Source: Collybiopsis luxurians FD-317 M1 (taxonomy: Eukaryota > Basidiomycota > Agaricomycetes > Agaricales > Omphalotaceae). Taken from it: a DNA stretch of 64,000 nucleotides. The first letter of the stretch is position 1. Every line of letters starts with the position of its first letter. Location: assembly GCA_000827265.1 (NCBI GenBank), contig KN834766.1:14732-78731 (forward strand). The letters run 5' to 3'. Positions 37,301-49,600 of the stretch are shown here, in pieces. Position numbers and translations under genes: made by a program. A model generated the notes under the pieces. The model was not told the origin of the DNA. It did not search any database and saw only the letters and a list, made by a program, of their open reading frames with translations.

Positions 37301-38320
37301 AGGGGAATTAGATTAGGAACGGATTGGAAGAGAAGAGGTACAACGTACCCCTCTGCCTCGCATGAGGCGAATGATCCATCGACGGTAGATGTACCCTAAG
37401 TTGCTGATACGTATACAGCACATGTTCATGTGCGAATACCTTTTTACTCCGAATACATAGATCACTATCGGAACAAAACAGATTATTAGCAAGAAAATCC
37501 AGAACTCTCTAGACGTTCAACTGACCACATAAGCCTCCCATGTCCCGCCCTTACATGCATCTTCAAATCGCCCCATCCTTTTGCTATATAATCGCACTCG
37601 CTGTCCGGACAATTGAATCGGAGGAGAATGAGCGATTCGGTCATCATTTCTTGAGATTCAAACGTGATTCGGAGTTTGGCGTCGTAGAATTTTGGTTTAT
37701 CGTTATCTTCGGAGGAGGTGTTGTATTCAGAGAAAGGCATATCGGGTGAAGTGGTGAAGATAACTTCAGGTTGGGGTTCCTAGACATTTCAGCGTGTGTT
37801 CAGCAGAAGATTTAGAATAGATATTTTGCGAGAAAATACGCACCTTGCAAAAGGTACAATCGTCCTTTTTATACAACGCCCTAAGCCTTAACGCACAAAC
37901 ATGGCAAGTCCGGTGATTACACGCAGAAAGCGAGTAGTATTTCACCGGCTCTGCGCAGATCCAGCAAATGTCTCCTCCATCTACGCTCAACACATCGGCA
38001 GCCTCAACCGCCTCGCCGATGTTCTCTGCTCCAACAGCAATAGGAAGTTGAACGTCCGTCGAGTCGGGAACGGAAGCGATAGGGATTCCTTCCCCATCGG
38101 CGGGAGTTTCAGTTGACCGATTTCCTTGTCCTCCTCGTCCCCCTCGACCTCCTCTACCACCCTTCCCTCTATTACCCCTCCCTTGCCCTCCTCTCCCGCT
38201 CCCACCACCTCGTCCACCCGACCGATTCTGCTGCTGCCGATTACTCGTATTCGTATTCATATTCGTTCCAGGGTGAGATTGGGTTTGAGCAGCAGTTTGT
38301 TGAACAGTAGCAGTTGCCAT
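34373..38320 (-). CDS. E3 ubiquitin ligase HEL2/ZNF598 (ribosome quality control)
   Basis: Starts MATATVQQTAAQTQ with an RG/G-rich N-terminus. The RING is CWICAEPVKYYSL...CNHRTCHVCALR...CTFC, and exon 1 ends at 37844. C2H2-type fingers follow: CDYIAKGWGDLKMHVRAGHG, LMCDLCIRSKKVFAHEH, HPLCEFCRECFFSEDELYGH, ECFVCKREG and CTQPSCVERKFVVF. The C-terminal half is low-complexity (Q, G, S, P, K) and ends KQKQMLFTLGSFPT. In yeast and mammals this family senses collided ribosomes and ubiquitinates small-subunit proteins. About 10 exons. One intron (about 36370-35945) is over 400 bp, unusually long for this window, and holds GGTC-rich repeats. The gene is full length and looks intact. Fragments of it lie at 31.7, 57-58 and 61.7 kb. 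Confidence 0.88.
36105..36190. repeat. GGTCAGGTC-rich cluster in a HEL2 intron
   Basis: Repeated CAGGTCGCGTCAGGTCGAGT and TCGGGTCGAGCC motifs, ending in GTCAGGTCAGGTCC. It sits in the long intron. A diverged counterpart (TCGGGTTGGGCCAGG) is at about 56775 in the HEL2 fragment. Confidence 0.6.
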
Positions 38321-38399
38321 TCTGAGAGGACTTTTGATAGAAGTTCTAGAGAGATGAAAGTAGGATAGATTTATGTAGATGAGTGGACGGAGACTGAGT

Positions 38400-38941
38400 A
38401 CAAGAAACGAATTTAAACAAGAAATTTCGCGTCAACGTGCGTCTGGTGCATGACTAAATTTCTCACCCTCGGCTCCGAATCGCCATTCTCGGAAGGCGTC
38501 AACTCGGTATACTAAGGCAAAGGGCCGGGATCCGGACTCCCCCGCGTCTATTGTCCACGCCCTAAGTACTTTTCTCTTTGACAAGCCTTTCCACCCAAAT
38601 TTTGTTTGGCTCATGAAAGGCCGACCCCATGCTTATAAGTCAGAGTCAAGCAGAAACACTGTCAAGTACCGGCAAGAATCCGGTTCCTCCGGACAGACTT
38701 ATAATCAATATCGTATATCGTATATGTGCCTATCATTGCATGCATGGCAATCCCGACTGTAAAGTTTTTGGTTTTTGAAACAACATACATACTGTATACA
38801 GCTGAGGAGTCAGTCCAGTATCAACTCAAATACATCAATAGTAATTAGACCGTGTATAACAACATAGTGATAATTCGAGCTCCCAGAACATAAAGTACCA
38901 GCACTGCGACATACTTTGAAAGGTACAAGATTCTCTCGTAA
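38400..38941. other. HEL2 upstream / 7TM copy B downstream region
   Basis: Holds the HEL2 promoter. The block GAAATTTCGCGTCAACGTGC, then a CTCGGCTCCGAATCGCCATT block, is repeated at about 58140 and 61970 and, inverted and partial, near 18900-18950. 38650-38870 is repeated at 44170-44400. Confidence 0.7.
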
Positions 38942-40509
38942 TCACAACTCCTGCCCTCCGGATTCAGCAACTTGATACTTCTGGGGCAAATGATTCGGCT
39001 GAGAAGAGGTGAGAACAATGTTGCCTTTTTGATCCTGATCAACTTGTAAATGAGGAGGTGATAAAGGCCAGGGAATTTCCAAATTATCAGGACGGGAATG
39101 CCATGCCAATGGCTGTATCTCTAGATCATGAATACTTTGATGTTGAGCATCAGAGATGGTACTGGGATTGGCCTCGACACTGATTCCTAAATCAACTCTA
39201 ACAATGACCAGCGTAGGAGCGATTGCCTAAGTTTAATGAGTTAAATGTTGTATCATTTAATATGTCATAATGTTCGCACCACAATGACTGTCAGTAGTGG
39301 CTCCACTATAAAGGTATCATTGAAATTAAATCCTGGGTAAGTCCGGATAATAATGCATGGAATCAGTGCAAGAGGATACAGCAAACCCAATTCAAGGCTA
39401 AAGATATAAAAATCCAAAAATGAAAAGAATTATTTAGGATGACAAGGGTTCAAATGCACACTATTGCAACAGCATTTTTCATTTTTTTGCCATTGGAAAA
39501 ACCACGTCCCCAATATTGTCGAGTAGTATGGGATATCTACCAGAGCCTTCCAGCTAGATAATCAAAATTAATAAGGGAGCCTTCTTATACTGTAAGTAAT
39601 GCCTGCCTATGAGTCCAGTCAGGATAAGGTTGGTGAGAAGATTCACTCCCAAGAATACATCAAATAAGAGTACTTCAGCATCCCACTCCAAAAGAGGACC
39701 ATCCACCAATGATTCTTGTTCAAAAAAGACTGATGCAATGGCCATCCCTGTCTTGAGATAAATTTGATAGTCCTTTTAATGGAAACAGAACAACCTACCA
39801 GTGTTAATGGCAGATAGTATGACTGGACCTATTATTACCAACTTTCTTGTGGCCCACATAATGTAGCAACGATACAACTTTACAAAGCAGCTACCATCAG
39901 CAAAGGTTCACAGATAACAGGATATATTCAATTGAACTAACCAGTAAAGTATCTGCTATGATACTAAGAATGGTTATAGGGTTGTCTATATACAGGGAGA
40001 CCCACACACTCACTTTGCGGCAGCGTAAACAGCTCTTGATGCAACCCTATATGATAGAACAGTGGACAGGTTGTCCAAGGTTGTTCCCAACAATGTGAAC
40101 CAAAAACACGTACCCAATACTGTCAGCAGCAATGGTCAGAGAACTTGCCTCATCTAATATCCACAAGCATATGTCCACAAATCTTATGATTGCCAAAATC
40201 ACAGCTGCAGTACTCAAGAGGAAGAGTAGAAAAATGGACACTTGATAAAAGTGCTGCCGGCCTTATCGTTGAAGTTGAAGATAGGTGTAAAGACCAAGAA
40301 TGGTTATATGAACCCCTGAATATAGTAAAAGGGTGAGCTTCCATACAAGTTATGTCTTCGCTTGCAACTTGAAGACTAACCGTAGAAAAGTATTTCAAAC
40401 TAGTTTAATTGCATTGTTATCGAATGTCTAGAAAGCCATACAATTTACCCACAATTAGAATGATGAGAGGCGCTTGTAAATTCCATTGAAAGAGCAATCT
40501 TGAAGACAT
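38942..40509 (-). pseudogene. 7TM protein copy B, inactivated
   Basis: All ten exons of the family are present in order with the same intron positions and ATG (40509), and the tail ends at 38942. Two in-frame stops are visible: CAACGATAAGG in exon 3 (LQLQR then stop, about 40265) and CTCTGGTAG in exon 8 (GRLW then stop, about 39553). Both differ from the intact copies by C-to-T or G-to-A changes. Intron 7 keeps the GC donor. A MITE has entered just upstream of its TATA box. The frame is otherwise well preserved, so the loss is recent. Confidence 0.85.
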
Positions 40510-40576
40510 TGTCAGTCTTTTCAAAGGAGTAGGTGGGGCAGATGTGGTGTTGGTCAAATGAAATAAGCAGCCGACT

Positions 40577-40583
40577 TCTTATA
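40577..40583 (-). promoter_or_regulatory. TATA-like element of copy B, next to a MITE
   Basis: TATAAGA (minus strand) 68 bases before the copy B ATG, as in copy A. The TA at its 5' edge is the target site of the MITE at 40584-40984. The box itself survives, but all promoter sequence farther upstream is moved away by about 400 bp. Confidence 0.55.
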
Positions 40584-40984
40584 CTGTACCATTTTAATCA
40601 ATTCAACAGTCACAGGTCACAGACCCTCAAAAAGTCGAAATTTTTTGGTTGGTCACAGGTCACTTTGGCCAGCGTCGATTTGACTTTATGATTCATTTTT
40701 TCATCAATTTTTGGCTTAAATAGTATCAGAAATCTATTTTATTTCTGCCTGCTGTGAACACGCTATGACAGCGATAGAATCCAACCAAAAAAATGATCTG
40801 CAATCATGGATGTGCTTGCACAGAATGGGGGTGCAGCAACTGAACACCAAAAGTGGAACCGGCAGCCCTTTGCTCAGTGTCGAAATTTTTTGGGTGTCAC
40901 AGGTCACTTTTGGATGTGTTGAAACCAAAATTTTGACACCTGGTCACAGGTCACAGGTTGTGTCGAATTGATTAAATGGTACAG
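40584..40984. mobile_element. 401-bp TA-target MITE
   Basis: Begins CTGTACCATTTTAATCAATT and ends AATTGATTAAATGGTACAG, so the TIRs are about 20 bp. It is flanked by TA on both sides. The sister locus (46055) has the uninterrupted sequence, which proves insertion and a TA duplication, as in Tc1/mariner-type elements. Inside are four copies of GTCACAGGTCAC, two near each end. No coding capacity. Confidence 0.9.
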
Positions 40985-41889
40985 TACTGCTCACTTGCTA
41001 TATCCATTAATGGCAATATGGCTGAGGGCCCGGAGAGATTTTGATTGAAGTTACTGCAGTTTGTGGAGTTATTGCTATTTACAGCTAACAACAAAATTGT
41101 AGCAATGTTTCGAAAAAATGCACCTTAGTGAATGACGAGTTTTGCTCCACATGGGTTCCCCGAAATGCCCTTGCATCTAGGCCTCAAATCAGCCCCACTA
41201 CACGGTCACTTGCAGATTTACCATTCCTGCATGACATTGTATGACACCTTCTTGTCCTGGGCCTATAAATATCCAGTGGAGGGCAAGGTGTGAGTCTTTC
41301 GTGCAGTGGCAGCATTGGTTGCTGAGAGAGAGACTTTGTAAATTATTTCTTTGGCAGCCAGTGAGATGTAGTGGTAGTTGCCCATTACAGTGTATGATGC
41401 ACTGAAACAATGGTCAAGCCCCACCCACAGTGGAGCAAATGTTGTCATCTTTATTTACTGTAAACAAGATCACTAAGGTGTGTTATTTCAAAAGTTGTTA
41501 GCTGTAATATAGTATGGTGCTTTGCATAATTCTGTGCCCCTTTGGAATCCGCACTGCTATTTATTTGTATTTATGTGAACTGCACACCTAAGGGGCATCT
41601 GTGTGTGCAGCCAAAATCTATCTTTGTACTCAGCCCTGCATCCATATTTCCAATCCTATAATGAGATATCTAATCCCATAGAAAGTATTGAGTGATAACT
41701 AGATGCAGAAGAATGCAGAGTCCTGTCCCACATGCTCATCTGGGGTACTCGGTCATCCTCAAGTCTTTGAAGTTTCCACCAATATGGGTACGAGGTGGTG
41801 AGAGTATAATATAGATTGATGTTGAAGAGCCTGTTGCAAGTAGAAGAGAATTGCCTCCCAGGGAAGACCATGGACATCGAGGGAGGTGT

Positions 41890-42280
41890 CGAGGAAAAGG
41901 CCTTGAGGTGCTGTACATGGGGCCAAGGTACCATCACACAAACAAAACCAAACAGCTGTGCAAATTTTGAAGGGGCACAGAATTACGCAAAGCACTGTAT
42001 CATGGAGTTCACCTCTACAGTGGACATAAACAATGGAAAATCTATACTGGCTGAGCAGCAAGGGTGAAATGATCACACAGCATGCGGAAAAGGCCTCGAC
42101 GTGCCGTATGTGGGGCCGAGGTACCATCACACAAACAAAACCAAACAGCAGTGCGAATTTTGAAGGGACACAGAATTATGTGAAGCACTGTATCATTGAG
42201 TTCAACTCCACAGTGGATGTAAACAATGGAAAATCTATACTGGCTGAGCGGCAAGGGTGAAATGATCGCACAGCATGCAA
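41890..42280 (+). repeat. 192-bp tandem duplication
   Basis: Two adjacent copies with a period of about 192 bp. Landmarks: GTACCATCACACAAACAAAA at 41928 and 42121, and AACAATGGAAAATCTATACT near 42030 and 42220. A third, diverged and truncated copy lies in block C near 46195-46260. The copies create overlapping short frames but no recognisable protein. Confidence 0.85.
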
Positions 42281-42636
42281 ATGACTGTAAGTTTGTCAAT
42301 TTATGGAAAATTTATTCAGAACTTACAATATGATGTAACTTTCAGAAGTCTTCAGTAAAATTTGCAACTTATGTGGTGATTTATCAAGAAAAAACTATGG
42401 TTCGTCATTGGTAAGTTGGCTCAATAAATCAAGAAATTTACTGGAAATTTCCAAATGTCACATCACTCCATAGGTTTTCCATAAATTTTCCATAAGTAGA
42501 AAAACTTGCTGAGTTTTGGATGCTGTATTGGATAAATGGTTCAAAATCTGTGGAACCTGAGTATATGTAATGACACAGAGTATATGAAATGCGGGACTGT
42601 GTCGCATCACCTCTCAGATACGGCACCCTATTATAT

Positions 42637-42895
42637 CCAATCTAATAGTCCCATTGCCACTTGTGTGGCAGCACAGCTGCAGTCGCTGCTTTTGTCTCTG
42701 TTCCCTCCCTCCTCTGTATGCAGTATGTGCGACGTGATGCATTTGTCTCATATGTAGTCACAAATGGAAATTCTATTGATTGTTTATTGCCTTTCCTCAT
42801 CCTTTACTATGATCAACTCAACCTCAAAATGCTCCCTGAAGCAGACAAATGTTATATTGATACCCTTAAACCTTCGCTCATAGTTGTCATATGTG
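42637..42895 (+). pseudogene. Fragment of the unidentified gene at 54.4 kb
   Basis: Matches 54376-54635 closely (readings LLPFLILYYDQLNLKMLPEA and DKCYIDTLKPSLIV). The similarity stops at the point where the 54-kb gene has its first intron region. The rest of the gene is absent. Confidence 0.7.
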
Positions 42896-43104
42896 GATTG
42901 GTCGAGGTTCAATTTTTGATTTTGATCTGAGGCCTGGCATCTATGATTATTAATTATTGGAGTTTGCCACTGAAACTGGTGGTATGTTTGACATCTAACC
43001 ACCAGTATTGGCAAACTGTGAAATAGCATGTAGTAGCAGTATAACCACCAGAGTTGTCACAAACTTACATTACAAGTACTTTAGTCAATAATAAAGTTCA
43101 GAAG

Positions 43105-43527
43105 TCAAACTGGATGTAGATCATGGGGGTAAATTGAAATTCTAATAATCATCACTGTCAATACTATCCCAAGTAAATAATTAGATTCGAACAACATATT
43201 GAAGTCTACATCCCCCTCATCTATGTTGCCACTGCCATCCCCAATGATTTTCCCCTGATCATATTTCTTTGTATTCGTCAAGAAGGATACAAGATCAGCC
43301 CATTTTGCCTCCCAGTTCAAGGCTACCAGATCAGGCCAAGCCCAAGCATGGTTAAGGAGGGCGCAATGTTTGTGAAAGGTCGAGGCAGTGAACCTTTGAG
43401 TGGATGGAAAACTTTGCATTAGCTGACTTTCCTGGCTGGGCAGTGCATTTGAGCCCTGGACTATAGAAAGCCGGAAGGCCTTGCTCTCAAGTGAGTGATC
43501 TGCTGATGGTAACATATAGGGACCCAT
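43105..43527 (-). CDS. Unidentified ORF (140 aa)
   Basis: A single open frame with a protein-like composition, containing HKHCALLNHAWAWPDLVALN and WADLVSFLTNTKKYDQGK, an acidic stretch, and a hydrophobic C-terminus. I recognise no family. It may be an exon of a decayed gene or of a transposon. Confidence 0.25.
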   Translation of the reverse strand: MGPYMLPSADHSLESKAFRLSIVQGSNALPSQESQLMQSFPSTQRFTASTFHKHCALLNHAWAWPDLVALNWEAKWADLVSFLTNTKKYDQGKIIGDGSGNIDEGDVDFNMLFESNYLLGIVLTVMIIRISIYPHDLHPV

Positions 43528-44460
43528 GTCACTCCAGTAAGTGCTTGATGGTATAGATTAATTGATTCCCATTTCCATGTTAAATTCGAATATCAACCCC
43601 AACTGGTACTCTCCAAATGAGTATTGAGAAGGCTCAAAAGTTGAGAAAATTCATGAAAAGGGTATTTACTTCCCACTCCCTCCGCATCTTTCATTATTAA
43701 ATCTGTGAATGTACTGTTTGTCTCTCAAGTTCCCGATGAAATTGCCATTGAAGATGCATTAAATTCAGTGTGAAGTTCTCCTCCTCCCTTGCTCTCACCT
43801 GCATATAGGCAGCGTACTGACTAGAATTAATGAAATCACCCTCACTTGTTTGCACCATTGTTCACTCTTTTACTGAGTATCGAAGCTGGATGCAGTTTGT
43901 TCCTTTAAGAATCAAATTCAACTAGAAATACATATCATGATTTATATTGACCGGCTACTAAATTTGGAGAGAAAGTATCATTATGGCATTCATATCATCC
44001 TAAGTTGATTGATGATTACAACTGACTATTATCCTATCTCCATATAAGGTCAACATTTCCATGTGAGGAGGCCAAGATAACCTCCCTGATACATGCTGAT
44101 TTTAGCTTCATTTATTTTATCCTTATAAAAGTCGAAATGTACTACTATGTAAACTAGAACAAGTATCCTTTGAATCAAGTACCGGCAAGAATCCAGTTCC
44201 TCTGGACAGACTTATAATCAATATTGTATATCATATACATGCCTATCATTGCATGCATGGCAATCCCAACTGTAAAGTTTTTGGTTTTTGAAACTACTTA
44301 CATACTGTATACAGCTGAGGAGTCAGTCCAGTATCAACTCAAATACATCAATAGTAATTAGACTGTGTATAACAACATAGTGATAAATTTGGGCTCCTCC
44401 AGCAGAACATAAAGTACCAGCACTGCAACATACTTTGAAAGGTACAAGGTTCTCTCATAA
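43528..44460. other. Intergenic
   Basis: AT-rich. 44170-44400 is the duplicated downstream flank of the 7TM family (same as 38650-38870). No gene. Confidence 0.5.
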
Positions 44461-45984
44461 TCACAGCTCCTGCCCTCCAGATTCAGCAACACAATACTTC
44501 TGGGGTAAATGACTTGGCTGAGAAGAGGTGAGAACAATGTTGCCTTTTTGATCCTGATCAACTTGTAAGTGAGGGGGTGATAAAGGCCAGGGAATTTCCA
44601 AATCATCAGGATGGGAGTGCCATGTCAATGGCTGTATCTCTAGATCATGAACATTTTGATGTTGAGCATCAGAGATGGTGCTGGGATTGGTCTCAACACT
44701 GATTCCTAAATCAACTCTAACAGTGACCAGCATAGGAGCGATTGCCTAAGTTTAATGAGTTAAATGTTGTATCATTGAATATGTGATAATGTTCGCACCA
44801 CAATGACTGTCAGTAGTGGCTCCACTGAAAAGGCATTGAAGAAATGAAATCCTGTGTAACTCTTGCAAATAATGCATGGAATTAGTGCAAGAGGATATAT
44901 CAAACCTGACTCAAGGCTAAAGATAGAAAAATTCAAAAATGAAAAGAATTATTTAGGATGACAAGGGTTCAAACACACACTATTGCAACAGCATTTTTCA
45001 TCTTTTTGCCATTGGAAAAATCATGTCCCAAATATTGTTGAGTAGTATGGGATATCCACCAGAGCCTTCCAGCTAGATAATCAAAATTAATAAGGGAGTC
45101 TTCAGATATCTAAGTAGTGCCTGCCTATGAGTCCAGTCAGGATAAGGTTGGTGAGAAGATTTACTACCAAGAATACATTGAATAAGAGTATTTTAGCATC
45201 TTCTTCCAAAGTCCCTTCCAAAGTAAAAGACTTCAAAACAATTGATTCTTGTTCAAAAGAGACTGATGCAATGGCCATCTACCAGTGTTGATGGCAGATA
45301 TTATGACTGGACCTATTATTACCCACTTTTTTGCAGCCCACATGAAATAGCAACAATACAACTTTACAAAACAGCTACCATCAGCAAAGTTTCAAAGATA
45401 ACAGGATATATTCATTTGAACTAACCAGTAAAGTATCTGCTATGATACTAAGAATGGTTATAGGGTTGTCCATATGGAGGGAGACCTATACACTCACTTT
45501 GCAGCAGCATAGACAGTTCTTAATGCAACCCTATATGATGAAACAGTGGACAAATTGTCAAAGGTTGTTCCCAACAATGTGAACCAAAAACACATACACA
45601 ATATTGTCAACAGTACTGAAAATAATTAGCTCATTTAATATGAGCAAGCACAATTGCACAAATTCTATGATTGCCAAAACCACAGCTGCAGTACTCAAGA
45701 GGAAGAGTAGAAAAATGGACACTTGATAAAAGCGCTGCTGACCTTGTCGTTGAAGTTGAAGATAGGTGTAAAGACCAAGAATGGCTAGATGAACCCCTGA
45801 ATATATTAAAAGGGTGAGCTTCTATACAAGTTATGTCTTCACTTGCAGCTTGAAGACTAACCGTAGAAGAGTATTGCAAACTAGTTTAGTTGCATTGTTA
45901 TCGAGTGTCCAGAAAGCCATACAATTTACCCACAATTAGAAAGATGAGAGGCACTTGTAGAAATGCTTGAATGCCTGTTAGTAT
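44461..45984 (-). pseudogene. 7TM protein copy C, inactivated
   Basis: Exons in the usual order and the tail ending at 44461. Damage: the ATG is changed to ATA (45982-45984). Most of intron 6 and the start of exon 7 are deleted (ACTG joined to GTAGATGGCC, about 45283), shifting the frame. Exon 7 is altered. The TATA-like box (46052-46058, minus) and the GC donor of intron 7 are kept. It belongs to a duplicated block (C) that also includes flanking non-coding DNA shared with block B. Confidence 0.85.
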
Positions 45985-46341
45985 TGTAAGTCTTTTCAAA
46001 AGAGTAGGTGGGGCAGATGTGGTGTTGGTCAAATGAAATATGCCGCCGATTTCTTATACTGCCCACTCGAACTAGATCTGTTAATGACAATATGGCTGAG
46101 GGGCCAGAGAGGTTTTGATTGATTGTTACAGCCTGCCAGTTTGTGGAGTTATTGCTGAGTCACAGCATTCTGCATGTACTTAATATAATACCATGGAGTT
46201 CAACTCCACAGTGGACAGAAACAATGTAAAATTTATACTTGCCGAGTGGCGAGGGCAAAATGATTGGGTAACTGGTGCAAAATCTGTGGAACCTGAGTAT
46301 ATACAAGATAAGGAGGATAAGTGATGACACAGAGTATATGA

Positions 46342-46652
46342 TGTTAAGTAGTGTATAACTCAGTTGTGGGTGATAACAACTCTATATTGTATGTACCTGT
46401 TAAGTAGTGTATAACTATACCGATATCAGTACCAGTAGCAGGGAGCATAAAATGAGTGTGCACATACCTCAGTTGTGGGCAATAACAACTGAGGTACTAT
46501 GCCTATGTGGCAGTCTATAAGTACTGCATAGGAATAATAATAGTCTGAAGGCTGCACAGGAGAAAGCGTATAAGATGTGGAAACAAATGAAAGGTTCATG
46601 ATACTAATAAGGAAAGTGTCCAAGCTGGCACTATGGACCACTCTCTCTAACA
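46342..46652 (-). repeat. 3' LTR of the copia element
   Basis: 311 bp, TG...CA ends. Contains GTTAAGTAGTGTATAACT twice and a CAGTTGTGGG-ATAACAACT unit twice. Confidence 0.95.
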
Positions 46653-49600
46653 CTCCCCCTGGTCTGTAGATCCATCTAAACCAAGGACATGGACAAACTC
46701 CCGATGTAAGGATGCTCCCAAGGACTTCATGAACCCATCTGCAACATTGTCCTTAGACCTAACCTCGCTTACTGTAATCTCCCCATTCTCAACCTTCTCC
46801 CGAACATAATGCGCCTTCGTATCCACATGTTTCACTAACGCCTGTTTCTTCACATTATGCACTAGGCAAACTGCCCCAAAATTGTCACAAAGCAACCCTA
46901 CTGGACTCCGCAATGTGAGATCAATTTCTCACATAAAGGTTGCCAACCAAACACCCTGTTGTGCAGACCTTGCGAGTGAAATGTACTCTGACTCCATGGA
47001 GGAAAGCATCACAAATGGCTGTCTTTTTGAGCTCCATGACACTGGCGCTCCTGCCATGAAGAAAACATACCCTGAAGTGGACCTCCTAGTGTCTGTGCAC
47101 ATTGCATAGTCCACATCAATGAAACTGATTGGCTGTAACCCTTCCCCATCAGAAAAAACACCTTTTTCCCAGGCAAATACAGGAAGTCTGAGGACACCCA
47201 GGGAATTGGCCAAATCCTGGGGACCCTCAGGCACTTTCAGGCACCACAAGTTGCTTAGGTTGCTTAGGTTTACCAGGTTTTGGGCCAATTCCTAGGCTCT
47301 CTGAAAGATGTTTGAGAATAACCTGAGAGCTCCTGAGAGGTCCCTGGGGCTACCTGGGGCTCTCTGAGGATCCCAGGAGCAGAAATATTTTAAATGCTAT
47401 GAATTATACAAAATTACATTGCAAATATATAGTCATGCATTATTCTTGTCTAAATACACAACCAGAACATTTATTTGGTGAGGATTATGCAGAGGTTTTC
47501 ACTTTTTTCATAGATCACATGATGGGCTCACTGTGAACTGTCTACAATCAAAAAAATTTTCCCATGGTCAAAACATGCACAATAGTATTATAACTTATTG
47601 TATATATACTATGTATATATATATAGGCTTTGTACTACACAAATATATTGTACTTAAGTATGTTAGTCAATACAGAGCTTACATTAGTATAATAAACTGT
47701 ACTTAATGTATGATAACTGACTAGTGAAACTGAAGAAATACTATTACAGCTATATTATAAAATACAATACTGCAGTATATTAAAAGCAATACAAGAGTAG
47801 GATATATAGAGTTGAGTAAATAGAAGAACAGATGAAAGTATATTTTATTATTTCACATTTATATATCAAAGCCTCAGGACACCTGAAAGATTCCCAGGGA
47901 TCTTCAGGGCAGCCTCAAGGATCCTCGGGGACTCTCAGGCTCCACAGGATTTGGGGGGTGTCCCTTGGTATCCTGGGCAGCCTATGTAGCCCAGGACTCC
48001 TGAGAAGCCTTAAGCTGCCTGAGAATAACCTACAACAACCCATATGTGCCTGGGATATAGGGTATTTTTCCTGATGCCCTGGCACTGGATATTCTGACTG
48101 TGGAGCATGGTAGGTTATAGTATAATGGAGTGTGTGTTTAACATAGCCAACAAGCCAGAGTAGGGCTTCCCATTGAGCTCTACCGGGGTTTGACTGAAAT
48201 TGTGCTAGAAAACTTGTTGCAAATGCCAAATTGGGCCGAGACCAAGCCTGACCCCATAGGGCTGATCCAAGCAAGGGGCAGTATGGCTTATCAGACATGA
48301 ACCTGTGGTCCTCAACTGGCAGAGGGTTAGGAGCTGGGAGTAGGGTCTGCTGAATGTCAGGTGGAAGAGGGGTACATTGGGGAACTACATGTTGCAGGTC
48401 AAAGTGTTCAAGCATTCATTCGAAGAATGCCTTCTGAGATAGGGTGATGGAGCCATCCCGGATGTTGTGAAATACCTGGCATCTGAGTAGTGTCTTGCTC
48501 TTCACTTCTCTGGACTCATATCTTTTCCTCATCTCTGTAATCACCTGCTCCTTATTCTCACCTGTACCCCCAAACACATTGTCTCTGTACGTCCCATGAA
48601 GTGTATACTTCCTGTCTTTCCTCCTCCACTGTACAGACAGATCTGCTTTCAAAGCAATGTACCCATCCTTGGAAAATGCTTTGCCGAGTGTGTCTTGCCA
48701 ATCGTGAGACCCTTGTTGTAAACCATAGATGGATTTCTTCAATTTGCATACCAGATGTTCTTGCCCTAGTTTCACAAAACTGCGCAGTTGTTCCATGTAA
48801 ACATTGTGAGATATAGGACTGTTGAGGAAGGCAGCTTTAAAGTCAATGTGAAAGAAGGATAGTTTCAGAACCACAATGATTGCAATGATGATCTGCATTG
48901 ATTCTAGGCATGCCACCCCACCATATGTTTCCTCGAAGTCCTATCCAAATATCTGTGTGAAGCCTTGTGCTACCCATCTCGCTTTCCACTTGAGTACTTC
49001 ACCAGTAGGACCCCATTTGATTGCATAGACCCATCTTCCCTTTGTAAGATTTGTGCCTGGTGGTAGTGAAATGAGCTCCCAACAGTCCTTCTCTAGGAGT
49101 GTTTGGAACTCTGTTTCCATCACTGGTACCCATAATTGGGGGTTTTTCATAGCTTGTGTATAAGATTTTGGAATGTAGAGACTGTCATTCATCAAAGCAA
49201 ATGCCCAGGGATTCTTTGTAATAGAGCAAAAGGCTGTAGGTAGGTTGTGGACAATTGAGGCGATGGACCTTTTCGATGTATCACCCCAATTCATCTCCTT
49301 TCTGACTAACGCATTGACATTTAGGTTCCTTTTCAGCCCTTGATCACATAATACTCGAGTCGACACTGGTGCTGCTGGTGCAGTTGGAATGCTCAGGGGT
49401 GTTAATGCTGATGGAGTAGTTGGTAGTGGGTGTGTGTTGGGAAGTTCCTCAGTGGTTTGAGGATCATTGAGGTCTGTTGATTGCGAGGGAGCCATTTCCG
49501 CAGCTGAGTCGCTCCTCAGCATCAGGTCATCAACCCCCGGGCTGTCAAACCTTAAGTCGGTGACGGTTTCCTCACTCCCTCTGGTCCTCTTCACCTCCCC

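Larger units (their letters stand above)
40985..43104. other. Upstream part of duplicated block B, non-coding
   Basis: 40985-42640 matches the upstream flank of copy C (46060-46341, then 52455-52487) in parts. It holds the 192-bp tandem repeat and, at 42637-42895, a fragment of the gene at 54.4 kb. No intact gene. Confidence 0.5.

Noticed and set aside
41816..42260. Overlapping plus-strand ORFs with nearly identical sequences
   Set aside because: They are created by the 192-bp tandem repeat and are not protein-like in a family sense.
47144..48079. 3-bp CCC target duplication for the nested element
   Set aside because: CCC occurs on both sides, but a 3-bp duplication would leave the copia frame shifted; 2 bp restores it.
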